Source of the DNA: a virus
Reading direction: 5' to 3' (one strand)
Virus record (IMG/VR): IMGVR_UViG_3300034198_011471
Coordinates: 1 to 64,000 of that record
DNA: 64,000 nucleotides
The notes beneath the pieces are model-generated. The model did no database searches. It had not been told where the DNA came from and was given only the letters and a program-made list of their open reading frames with translations. Numbering within the stretch: position 1 is the stretch's first letter; every line of letters begins with the position of its first letter. This document shows, piece after piece, positions 30,141 to 36,758 of the stretch. The position numbers and the translations under genes are program-made.

Positions 30141-30572
30141 GGCTTTTTTCTTCTTACGCGGAGCCGGGCCGAACAACGACTTAATATGTCGGAGTACGGC
30201 CGCTTCGCGCGTACGTTTGTAGTTTACATTGTCCCACGCTTGGTCGGCGTGTTCGACACCGCGGCGCGCGGCCTCGACGTCGTGGATAAGGCTGTAGTCC
30301 GGGTTATACCACTTAAATCCGCGACCCTTGCCTTTGTTCCATCTAAAGTCTGCTACTGATATCTCGTAGACGGTGTGCGTTACGGTGTCGAGAATTATTT
30401 GCGCAGTGCATTTAAACTCTCGTGGTTTGTTCGGCAGCCGGATAGTCGCGTCAAGTATTTGCGCGTTGTTGCCGTAACAAGCCCAGCAGTACGCGGCGCT
30501 ATCGGTTATCAGAAAGCGACAAGCGTTAAAAAAGCGATTAACCCGCAACGCGCCACAGTGATCAAATGTCAT
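30087..30572 (-). CDS. hypothetical protein, convergent to plus-strand gene
   Basis: A 161-residue protein: ITDSAAYCWACYGNNAQILD (a Cys-x-x-Cys), ILDTVTHTVYEISVADFRWN, KGRGFKWYNPDYSLIHDVEA, and a lysine-rich C-terminus (RKKKKASAPRKLAKALKRK). Could bind nucleic acid. ATG overlaps the upstream stop (ATGA). Unknown family. Confidence 0.6.
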   Translation of the reverse strand: MTFDHCGALRVNRFFNACRFLITDSAAYCWACYGNNAQILDATIRLPNKPREFKCTAQIILDTVTHTVYEISVADFRWNKGKGRGFKWYNPDYSLIHDVEAARRGVEHADQAWDNVNYKRTREAAVLRHIKSLFGPAPRKKKKASAPRKLAKALKRKQIVR

Positions 30573-30811
30573 TTTGATATCAAGTCCTTCAGTTTGCGAA
30601 ATAGTTGCCGCACGGCTGGCATAAGCTGCCGCTTTCTTGACGGCTCAGCGCCCGGCTCAACGTTCTGAGAAGATAAGCCGCCAGACTGCTCTTCTAACTC
30701 GCTTCGGCAGTAGTCGAGGTAGAGTTGCCAGTTGTCATAGGCGTCTCTATCTTCTGCTCGTTCGTAGGGGATGTAGGGGGGCTCGTCGATGAGTCTGTCG
30801 TTCCAGCCCAT
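30569..30811 (-). CDS. small hypothetical protein
   Basis: An 80-residue protein: MGWNDRLIDEPPYIPYERAE, a helix with YDNWQLYLDYCRSELEEQSG, and a basic helix (MPAVRQLFRKLKDLISK). SD AAGGA about 9 nt before the ATG. 118-nt overlap with csrA. Unknown. Confidence 0.55.
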   Translation of the reverse strand: MGWNDRLIDEPPYIPYERAEDRDAYDNWQLYLDYCRSELEEQSGGLSSQNVEPGAEPSRKRQLMPAVRQLFRKLKDLISK

Positions 30812-30984
30812 TTCTTTTTGTCCTTCTGTTTGCTCCCGTCAACTAACTCGCCGCGCACGATCGATGTCGTTTGCGGCGCGGTAAGACCAATTTTGACGCG
30901 GTCGCCTGTGATGCTTAAAACTTTCACAACAATCCCGTCGCCAATTACGACTTCCTGTTCTTTCTTCCTTGAGAGTACCAGCAT
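30694..30984 (-). CDS. csrA: CsrA/RsmA-like carbon storage regulator
   Basis: A 96-residue protein. Residues 1-47 form the CsrA core: MLVLSRKKEQEVVIGDGIVV then KVLSITGDRVKIGLTAPQTT and SIVRGEL, with conserved L4, R6, the GDGI turn, the RVKIGL strand and the RNA-contacting R in VRGE (the usual His before it is Val). A Ser/Thr/Pro-rich extension of ~45 residues follows, longer than the ~61-residue norm. CsrA dimers bind ANGGA motifs in mRNA leaders. A phage copy could retune host metabolism or time phage translation. No strong SD. Confidence 0.85.
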   Translation of the reverse strand: MLVLSRKKEQEVVIGDGIVVKVLSITGDRVKIGLTAPQTTSIVRGELVDGSKQKDKKKWAGTTDSSTSPPTSPTNEQKIETPMTTGNSTSTTAEAS

Positions 30985-30994
30985 TGTGTCACCA

Positions 30995-31666
30995 TCATGA
31001 TGTGGCTGAACCTTGTAACATTTTTACGACATACTCCGTGTTGCCGTTTTTAAGGTCCAGTGCGGCCATTTGTTTAATAAGTAAACCAGTCTTCAATCGA
31101 ATCGACTGATTGATGTCTTCTGTCTTTCCCGTCTCAAAATCGTAGACCGCGTTAAACATCGTCGGGTCATCTGAGAAATCTGTAATGTTATGGCTGACCC
31201 GCGCGGCCCTCAACGCGATACGCAAAATGTCAGGGGCGTTAATGATTCCCTCGCTGTCCAGCACGGCGCCAATGTAACCGCGCACTTCGTCGGTGAACGG
31301 TTCTTTATCGTCGTCCTCTGGCGGGCTGATCAGCAGCGCTTCGGTAATACCCCACGCAACTTCTTCGGCGTCCGCGGGGTCCCACATATCTGGGCGGTAT
31401 GTGTCACCGCCCAGCACGTTGCAGAACGTCACAAAGTCCGGCAGGCTTTTGAAAAACTTGTCGGTCGTGAGGATCTGAATCGCGACTAGCAGCTTGTCGA
31501 GCGCCAGTTGGGGTAGCTCGACGTCAAACTCCTCTTCGATTTCGAGGGTGATCGTCGACGGGTCCCAATCCAGCGCCTCGATGCCGAACTTATCCAGAAA
31601 CAGGGTCAGTAGGACGCTCGCAAACGTCTCCCTGCTTTTCCACGCTTCCTGCGCTATTGTTGCCAT
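30995..31666 (-). CDS. hypothetical protein
   Basis: A 223-residue acidic helical protein (MATIAQEAWKSRETFASVLL). Contains WDPSTITLEIEEEFDVELPQ and FVTFCNVLGGDTYRPDMWDP, and a helical end with IRLKTGLLIKQMAALDLKNG. Overlaps the upstream gene by 77 nt. The size and repeated appearance beside a paired second protein suggest a morphogenesis or replication accessory role, but no family is recognised. Confidence 0.55.
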   Translation of the reverse strand: MATIAQEAWKSRETFASVLLTLFLDKFGIEALDWDPSTITLEIEEEFDVELPQLALDKLLVAIQILTTDKFFKSLPDFVTFCNVLGGDTYRPDMWDPADAEEVAWGITEALLISPPEDDDKEPFTDEVRGYIGAVLDSEGIINAPDILRIALRAARVSHNITDFSDDPTMFNAVYDFETGKTEDINQSIRLKTGLLIKQMAALDLKNGNTEYVVKMLQGSATS

Positions 31667-32150
31667 TGAGTCCGGCCCTGCTCTTGATGATCTGCACGCC
31701 CCGGCGGTACAGCTCACTCAGATTATACGCTATCGTCTCCAGCGGACGGCGCGGGAGAAAATCGCATTTCTCGCCGGACTCTAGCGAAATCCAGCCCATC
31801 GCGCCAGTCCATGTGACGTGCCGGCCGTCCGCAAACGCGAGCGTGGCGGAGCAGTCACCTTGGATATCTTCGATGGGCAGGTCCAGCTCTTGTCGAGTCT
31901 GGCGCAGCAGTTCTCCGATCATCAGCCGCTGTTCGCTCGACAAGAAATTTAGGTTCTCCAACATATCGGCAAGCAGCAAATAAAACACCGCTTCCGTATT
32001 GACAATCATTGCCGGGCTATACGTCCACTGGCGTCTTAAAACGTTCGTAAAAACGTTGCGAATTTGCAACTTGCTAAGTTTCATGACCTGCATTACCATA
32101 TCGAGCGTCAGGTCTACTTTTTCTTCGGAGGTATCTATGTCCGTTTCCAT
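31590..32150 (-). CDS. hypothetical protein
   Basis: A 186-residue protein beginning METDIDTSEEKVDLTLDMVM, with helical QVMKLSKLQIRNVFTNVLRR, WTYSPAMIVNTEAVFYLLLA and FLSSEQRLMIGELLRQTRQ. Then a beta region (FADGRHVTWTGAMGWISLES). SD AAAGG about 9 nt before the ATG at 32150. Overlaps the divergent plus-strand start by 14 nt. Function unknown. Confidence 0.6.
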   Translation of the reverse strand: METDIDTSEEKVDLTLDMVMQVMKLSKLQIRNVFTNVLRRQWTYSPAMIVNTEAVFYLLLADMLENLNFLSSEQRLMIGELLRQTRQELDLPIEDIQGDCSATLAFADGRHVTWTGAMGWISLESGEKCDFLPRRPLETIAYNLSELYRRGVQIIKSRAGLNGNNSAGSVEKQGDVCERPTDPVSG

Positions 32151-32415
32151 TATCGACAACCTTTCTAATATCACGCAGGGCCGAGCTGAGATTATCGTCA
32201 GTGCCGATGGTATCGAGGAACTGCTGTCGGCTGCAACTGCCAACGTCGTGCTGCAGAAGGCAGCGGAAGCCGGCCTGCACCGACCGGGCGTGTCCAGCGC
32301 GAGCGGGCCTTATCCGGTTGACGCCGACGGCAAGACCGACGACGAGCTGATGATGGGCAAGCGCGGGCCGGTTGTCGGCTACCGCCGAGATTTTGTTATC
32401 TTGGCGTCGCTCTGA
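32137..32415 (+). CDS. small plus-strand island gene
   Basis: A 92-residue protein: MSVSIIDNLSNITQGRAEII, VSADGIEELLSAATANVVLQ, KAAEAGLHRPGVSSASGPYP and a basic end (MGKRGPVVGYRRDF). ATG has GGAGG 5 nt upstream, one of the best SDs in the window. Divergent from, and overlapping by 14 nt, the next minus-strand gene. No family recognised. Confidence 0.65.
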   Translation: MSVSIIDNLSNITQGRAEIIVSADGIEELLSAATANVVLQKAAEAGLHRPGVSSASGPYPVDADGKTDDELMMGKRGPVVGYRRDFVILASL

Positions 32416-32733
32416 TCAGGCGTCGTCAGATCGGTCGACTACCGACATGCTTGCGGCCGTGCCGTTGATAAATTCGATAACGGCAAAGCACACAGGCGTG
32501 CGGCAATCTATATCAAGACGTTTCGCGGCGGCATACCCGGCGCGGAAGCTTGTTTTCTTTGCCGCGGCGATGGCGGCTGCTTTTGTGCGGAACAGGCCAA
32601 CGGGCACGTCGTCCATCGTGTGCCGCCATACAACAAGGTAACCGCACATCCGTGCGGCGGCATTGCTTAGCGTTTCTGGTTTGCTCTCACCCGAGGCGCG
32701 CGGAGCGCGCCTCTTCTTTTGCGTTTTTGACAT
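32416..32733 (-). CDS. hypothetical basic protein
   Basis: A 105-residue protein: basic N-terminus (MSKTQKKRRAPRASGESKPE), MCGYLVVWRHTMDDVPVGLF, then an Ala-rich helix (TKAAAIAAAKKTSFRAGYAA). SD GGAGG upstream. Its stop is fused back to back with the plus-strand gene stop (TGATCA). Unknown. Confidence 0.6.
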   Translation of the reverse strand: MSKTQKKRRAPRASGESKPETLSNAAARMCGYLVVWRHTMDDVPVGLFRTKAAAIAAAKKTSFRAGYAAAKRLDIDCRTPVCFAVIEFINGTAASMSVVDRSDDA

Positions 32734-32734
32734 T

Positions 32735-33214
32735 TCACTCCTCCATTCCGAACTTGTCGATGTGCGCCAGTCTGGCGCAGTAGAACTCAGCCACAGGCCC
32801 GGCTACAGCGCCGAACCGTTTGACCATGTCTGGAATCACCTGCTCGTTAAACACGCGCAGGATAACTTTCCGAAACTTGGCGACGGCTTCTTTTGTGTAA
32901 CCTTCTTCTCTCGCTTTCTCGGCGGCTTTACGGATGTCTGCATTGCCGTCAAATTGCATCTGAAGATAGGCCGGGTTTACAAACTCAATAATGTGCCCGT
33001 ATACCTGTCTGACCTCATATGAGCAGGGCACGTCAAATACACCGCGGCCGGGCCAGCGTTCGCCGTTCACTTCGTCGTCTGACAGGTATCGCAGCTTCCC
33101 CAGCGTCCAACCGAATGCCGCCGCGTCATCATTCGGTTCAGCCATGACAAAGGCTGGTTTTGGCGCTGGCGGTTGTTTGTCAAGTTTTGCTGCAGATTTA
33201 CTTTTACGCGCCAT
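32735..33214 (-). CDS. hypothetical protein
   Basis: A 159-residue protein: disordered Lys/Pro N-terminus (ARKSKSAAKLDKQPPAPKPA), then AFGWTLGKLRYLSDDEVNGE, VPCSYEVRQVYGHIIEFVNP and a helical end. Stop is 2 nt upstream of the next gene's ATG. Unknown family. Confidence 0.6.
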   Translation of the reverse strand: MARKSKSAAKLDKQPPAPKPAFVMAEPNDDAAAFGWTLGKLRYLSDDEVNGERWPGRGVFDVPCSYEVRQVYGHIIEFVNPAYLQMQFDGNADIRKAAEKAREEGYTKEAVAKFRKVILRVFNEQVIPDMVKRFGAVAGPVAEFYCARLAHIDKFGMEE

Positions 33215-33249
33215 AATTCACAATAGCTAAGGAAAATTGGGACAGTTTT

Positions 33250-33324
33250 GTTCTGACCGTGTAGCCGGGAGTCACATCAGCCGTCATAAGACGAATAGAT
33301 GTGTCCCGACTACACAGTCAGAAC
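33250..33324. promoter_or_regulatory. long imperfect inverted repeat in intergenic gap
   Basis: gttctgac.gtgtag.cggga..cacat at 33250-33277 pairs with atgtg.tcccg.ctacac.gtcagaac at 33299-33324, with few mismatches and a ~21-nt loop. The arms are ~27 nt. It lies in the ~120-nt gap between two leftward genes and could be a terminator, a two-part operator or a remnant of a mobile element. Confidence 0.5.
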
Positions 33325-33334
33325 ACGCCGAAGA

Positions 33335-33709
33335 TCAGTCTCCGGCGGTGCAAGCAATGTACGCATGGTACTGGGCTATAGCCTCAATGTTAGGATCAAT
33401 CTCTCTAAAGACTGGCTCATCATCCATAGTGGCCAGATCACCGCGAAAAAGCGCTGTCGTGTACTCGTGATACAGCCGAGCCATATCACCACGCAGGTTC
33501 TTCTTGGTGAATTTAAGCACGCGCTCCTTCAGAAAGGCGGCGCGTTCCCAGAAGTTCGGCATCAGGTCTAGCTGATCCCGAAACTTCTCTGCAGTCTTCT
33601 CGAAAAGCTTATGCGCCCTATCAGGAACAATCTGAAACTGGGGCGCGGCTTTTTTGCATCGAGCGGTGACTGCAAGGCGGATTTGCTCCGCCGGGGGAGA
33701 AAGAAGCAT
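33335..33709 (-). CDS. hypothetical protein
   Basis: A 124-residue helical protein: MLLSPPAEQIRLAVTARCKK, AHKLFEKTAEKFRDQLDLMP, NFWERAAFLKERVLKFTKKN, and IDPNIEAIAQYHAYIACTA. SD GGAG with 7-nt spacing supports ATG 33709. It is the first gene after the ~290-nt structured region. No family recognised. Confidence 0.65.
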   Translation of the reverse strand: MLLSPPAEQIRLAVTARCKKAAPQFQIVPDRAHKLFEKTAEKFRDQLDLMPNFWERAAFLKERVLKFTKKNLRGDMARLYHEYTTALFRGDLATMDDEPVFREIDPNIEAIAQYHAYIACTAGD

Positions 33710-33810
33710 GCGTTAACTCCGTTGTAACGCGGTAGAGAAGAGCCGCTAATACGATATAGCAGCGACAATAAATATGCCGCGATTTTGGCAAAAATTTAGC
33801 TGCCGTTCGG

Positions 33811-33822
33811 AATTCGCGAATT
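33811..33822. promoter_or_regulatory. 12-bp perfect palindrome
   Basis: aattcgcgaatt reads the same on both strands. It lies ~100 nt upstream of the next gene's ATG, suiting an operator for a dimeric regulator. No known consensus recognised. Confidence 0.4.
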
Positions 33823-33889
33823 GCAAAAGTGCCTGTCAGTACAGGACTTACGACGCGGTATAGCGTGTTCTGGAAAATGGAAAATGCAA

Positions 33890-33969
33890 CCGCCGCCCCG
33901 CGCTGCCTAAGAGCGTGAAGCCCGTGGGTTACGTGGCACGTAACCCGTCAGCAGACCGCAGGGCGGCGG
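33890..33969. ncRNA. putative structured RNA element
   Basis: ccgccgccc at 33890-33898 pairs with gggcggcgg at 33961-33969 (9 bp), enclosing a small 4-bp hairpin (cgct..agcg) and a strong one, gggttacgt-ggc-acgtaaccc (33926-33946, 9 bp). This is a three-way-like fold of 80 nt. It could be a terminator for the structural operon, an antisense RNA or a cis-regulator. Family not recognised. Confidence 0.45.
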
Positions 33970-33999
33970 AAGATCGCAACCTACACATGGCAGGTGCGG

Positions 34000-34302
34000 C
34001 TAGAAGGTCAACTGGACTACTTGCCCGCCAGCGTTGACGTAAACAACGCGGATCTTTTTAGTATCCAGCAGAGATTTGAGTTGCGTCTTTTTTTCGCTGC
34101 TAAGGCCGGCAAGACACGATTTAATTTGCGCCATAGCGCTTCGCCGTTTTTCTTGGCGTTTATGTGCGCAAGCGCCGCAACCGCTATTGTTTGTCCGAAA
34201 CAATTCGAGCTTGTTGTAAAAACATGGAATTGATTCAGAGTACGTTGGGTCGCTCAGTAAAGATATTATTGTGTTGTCTTCAAGCACTACTAGATCGCGC
34301 AT
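34000..34302 (-). CDS. small Cys-motif protein ending the structural operon
   Basis: A 100-residue protein: MRDLVVLEDNTIISLLSDPT, a Cys pair (NNSGCGACAHKRQEKR), and a C-terminal strand pair (TKKIRVVYVNAGGQVVQLTF). Last gene of the long leftward structural operon. Function unknown. ATG 34302 chosen over the upstream alternative. Confidence 0.6.
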   Translation of the reverse strand: MRDLVVLEDNTIISLLSDPTYSESIPCFYNKLELFRTNNSGCGACAHKRQEKRRSAMAQIKSCLAGLSSEKKTQLKSLLDTKKIRVVYVNAGGQVVQLTF

Positions 34303-34309
34303 AGTACTC

Positions 34310-34834
34310 TCACGGCGCTGGAGGTGGTGGCGGACCAATCCATGTTTCTCCGCCCGGCAATAGATTGTCAGCCACGTCGAGCGTGTTTTTAAGTCGCTGT
34401 ACGTCTTCCGCTACGTCTTCGATAAATGCTTTGACTTCTGCCCGCGAGCGCAGAAGCACGTCAACGTAGTTCAGTCGAAACCACGCCGGGCGGTAATTTG
34501 GGAGCGGGTCGTCTTCTGGGTATTCTTCCAGATCCGTGGGCGAGCATACGTGGTCAAAAGCTCCGACCCGCTCTTCTGCGCCCGGTTTGAGTGGTAGCAG
34601 CTGATAAGCGAATATTTTTGTCGGCATATTTACGGCGTCGCTGGCGGTAATGCGCACGCGAATGCCGTCTGTGGTTTCGTAGTTATATCGGCTGACCTGC
34701 CACGTTAATTTGACGCGTCGCGGATTGCCCGGCGGCGGAGGGGGCGGATCAAGGTCGGGGATATAGAAATTGAGCCCAAGTGTTTCCGGCAGCTCAATAA
34801 TGCCTTCGAGCGGATCTGGTTGGCAATTTGTCAT
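34310..34834 (-). CDS. hypothetical structural-operon protein
   Basis: A 174-residue protein with a Pro-rich segment (DLDPPPPPPGNPRRVKLTW), then beta-rich sequence (QVSRYNYETTDGIRVRITAS) and a C-terminal helix (AEVKAFIEDVAEDVQRLKNT), ending in a Pro-rich tail. It may be a minor fibre or adhesin accessory. No known family. Confidence 0.6.
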   Translation of the reverse strand: MTNCQPDPLEGIIELPETLGLNFYIPDLDPPPPPPGNPRRVKLTWQVSRYNYETTDGIRVRITASDAVNMPTKIFAYQLLPLKPGAEERVGAFDHVCSPTDLEEYPEDDPLPNYRPAWFRLNYVDVLLRSRAEVKAFIEDVAEDVQRLKNTLDVADNLLPGGETWIGPPPPPAP

Positions 34835-34841
34835 GTTATTT

Positions 34842-35114
34842 TTACTCCGGCAGAACGCGGGCTGTAATGTTAACTGGCCCCGGCGTCGTTGAGCGCACGT
34901 AGGCTAGCGCCAGTCCGTCGTCGTCCGTTGGTCCCGGTTGTGTGACTTGAGCGGTTGGTACGTCGGCCACTATTTCTGTTTGGCGGCCGACTACAGGGCG
35001 ATTCCAGTGATCACGTAAACGAATTTTTACAACCGCAGCCTTCACGCCGTCTGCTAGTACCTGCGGTTTTGAGCCGTACAAAATTTTGGAGTTCTGCGGG
35101 CTGACATAGCTCAT
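34842..35114 (-). CDS. standalone Ig-like (Big_1-type) domain protein
   Basis: A 90-residue protein that is almost entirely one Ig-like domain: KPQVLADGVKAAVVKIRLRD, HWNRPVVGRQTEIV, then TDDDGLALAYVRSTTPGPVN and ITARVLPE. The 'aDG.s.a.i.v.lrD..g.Pv.g..v...tdd.G.a...v.st.pG...i.a' order matches bacterial Ig-like domain 1 (invasin-type). In phages such domains bind carbohydrate or the cell surface from the virion. It lies with the fibre genes. Confidence 0.7.
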   Translation of the reverse strand: MSYVSPQNSKILYGSKPQVLADGVKAAVVKIRLRDHWNRPVVGRQTEIVADVPTAQVTQPGPTDDDGLALAYVRSTTPGPVNITARVLPE

Positions 35115-35479
35115 GGGTACGAATACCTCTGCGGCGCGTCACCGTTTGGCGGCGCGTAATATATTGTAACTCCTGTCGTCTCGATATTCGGTGTCTTGGC
35201 GACAAATTGAATGAATTGCCGCATGATCTCTTGATCGCCGTCTTTTGAGCTATTAAGCGTGTCGACAAACGCCTGCACACACGGCGAAAACACGTTACTA
35301 TCTGCGCGGCAACGGCATCCGCGTTCTTTTGCTGATTTTTCAAAAGCGTCGTTGCAGGCTTTAAATTGTTCTTTCAGCGGTGTCATGCCGGGCACTGCGC
35401 TAAAAAAATCGTCCTGCCGTCCAAACTGCATTATGTTATCTCGTCCAATCGAGATCATACGCGTAATGCGTTGCGTCAT
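35111..35479 (-). CDS. hypothetical structural-operon protein
   Basis: A 122-residue protein: ITRMISIGRDNIMQFGRQDD, a helix TPLKEQFKACNDAFEKSAKE, Cys-rich RGCRCRADSNVFSPCVQAFV and a final strand. Overlaps the Ig-like gene by ATGA. Unknown; may be a chaperone or minor component for the fibres. Confidence 0.55.
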   Translation of the reverse strand: MTQRITRMISIGRDNIMQFGRQDDFFSAVPGMTPLKEQFKACNDAFEKSAKERGCRCRADSNVFSPCVQAFVDTLNSSKDGDQEIMRQFIQFVAKTPNIETTGVTIYYAPPNGDAPQRYSYP

Positions 35480-35533
35480 AGCCGTGTCCTCACAGAGTTA
35501 TGGTCGCATTTTAATCGGCACAAAGAAATCGCG

Positions 35534-36757
35534 CTACGACTGCGCGGCGGCTTTAACGGCCGCTCTGAGTGTCGCGTTTGTTTGCAGTTCGGCGATAAGC
35601 TGACTAAGCGTTAATTCGCCGTGTGGCCCTGTCGGCCCTGTTGCGCCCATGTTGCCGCACGGCCCGGTAGCGCCGGTATGGCCGACGCCTGTCGCCCCAG
35701 TGGCCCCACGCGGCCCTGACGGCCCTGTTACGCCGCGAGGTCCTGTGGCGCCTTGAATACCGGTAGCCCCGGCGGCGCCGCGTGAGCCGCGTGCGCCGGC
35801 TGGGCCAGATTGACCCTGCGGCCCCTGAGCACCCTGCGGCCCGGCGTTACCTTGCGGACCCATCAAACCCTGTGGCCCAATTAATCCCTGCGGCCCTTGC
35901 GCGCCTTGCGGCCCGCGGTCACCCTTGGGCCCTGTCTGACCTTTAGGTCCGGTTGCTCCGGTCGCGCCGATACCCCCGGTGGCCCCTGTGGCGCCATCAA
36001 TGCCGTTTTTACCGGCCGGGCCTGTCGGGCCTGTCGGGCCTGTCGGGCCTTTTGGTCCGGTGGGCCCTGTAGATCCGCGCGGCCCGGTCGCGCCTGTTGC
36101 GCCTGTGGCCCCGCGCGGTCCCGTAGGTCCTGTTGCGCCCGTAAAACCTACTGCGCCCTGCGGACCAGTTGCGCCACGAGGACCCGTGGGGCCGATTTTT
36201 CCCGTCGGTCCAGTTGGACCCGTTGCGCCTTTTTCGCCTTTATCGCCTTTATCGCCTTTATTGCCTTGCGGGCCTCGCGGGCCTGTCATGCCAGTGGGGC
36301 CTTTATCTCCTTTATCGCCTTTTTCTCCTTTATCTCCTTTGTCGCCTTTTTCTCCTTTATCGCCTTGCGGGCCCGGCATGCCGATAGCGCCTACGGGTCC
36401 TTGAATACCCATGTCGCCTTTTTCGCCTTTTTCGCCTTTATCGCCTTTATTGCCTCTTTCTCCGCGATCACCTTTATTGCCTTGATCGCCTTTTTCGCCT
36501 TTTTCGCCTTTATCGCCTTTGTCGCCTTTGCTGCCTGTGTCGCCTTTGTCACCTTTGTCGCCGCTATCGCCCTTGTCGCCATCGTCTCCTTTATCGCCGC
36601 TATCGCCCTGCGGACCCGGCGAACCTTGCGGGCCCGGCGGTCCGGGTTCTCCCCGCGGCCCGGGCGGACCGGGCGTACAGCCGCTTGACGAGAGTTTTGG
36701 TCCCTCGTACGGAACAAACTCAATTTCGTTGTCGTTGCTATTAAAAGGCGCAGTCAT
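35534..36757 (-). CDS. collagen-like tail fibre/adhesin protein
   Basis: A 407-residue protein. Residues 1-25 are a short unique head ([20 protein letters not shown]), residues ~26-375 are Gly-X-Y triplets, first rich in GDKGDKG/GEKGEKG, later in GPTGPTG/GATGATG, then a GPCGNMG break and a ~35-residue C-terminal tail ending [11 protein letters not shown]. Collagen-like triplets trimerise into a stiff rod. The tail is a likely cap. It shares a 65-bp identical DNA stretch and the same tail type with the giant adhesin upstream. Surface binding is probable. Confidence 0.85.
   Translation of the reverse strand: MTAPFNSNDNEIEFVPYEGPKLSSSGCTPGPPGPRGEPGPPGPQGSPGPQGDSGDKGDDGDKGDSGDKGDKGDTGSKGDKGDKGEKGEKGDQGNKGDRGERGNKGDKGEKGEKGDMGIQGPVGAIGMPGPQGDKGEKGDKGDKGEKGDKGDKGPTGMTGPRGPQGNKGDKGDKGEKGATGPTGPTGKIGPTGPRGATGPQGAVGFTGATGPTGPRGATGATGATGPRGSTGPTGPKGPTGPTGPTGPAGKNGIDGATGATGGIGATGATGPKGQTGPKGDRGPQGAQGPQGLIGPQGLMGPQGNAGPQGAQGPQGQSGPAGARGSRGAAGATGIQGATGPRGVTGPSGPRGATGATGVGHTGATGPCGNMGATGPTGPHGELTLSQLIAELQTNATLRAAVKAAAQS
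35625..35689. repeat. 65-bp repeat, copy 1
   Basis: Identical over 65 bp to 36982-37046, encoding the [22 protein letters not shown] region of both collagen-like proteins. Synonymous-site identity implies recent duplication or gene conversion. Confidence 0.9.
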
Positions 36758-36758
36758 G

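Larger units (their letters stand above)
33710..33999. other. 290-nt intergenic region with structured elements
   Basis: No convincing gene. Contains a 12-bp perfect palindrome (33811-33822), a multi-helix structured element (33890-33969) and AT-rich stretches suited to promoters, although no good -35/-10 pair is clear by eye. It separates the leftward structural operon from the accessory/replication part and probably holds a terminator and promoter. Confidence 0.5.

Noticed and set aside
35897-36688. Long opposite-strand frames in the collagen-like genes (Phe/Ala- and Pro-rich)
   Set aside because: They are shadows of Gly-X-Y repeats read on the other strand (also 36799-37815); periodic codons create them.
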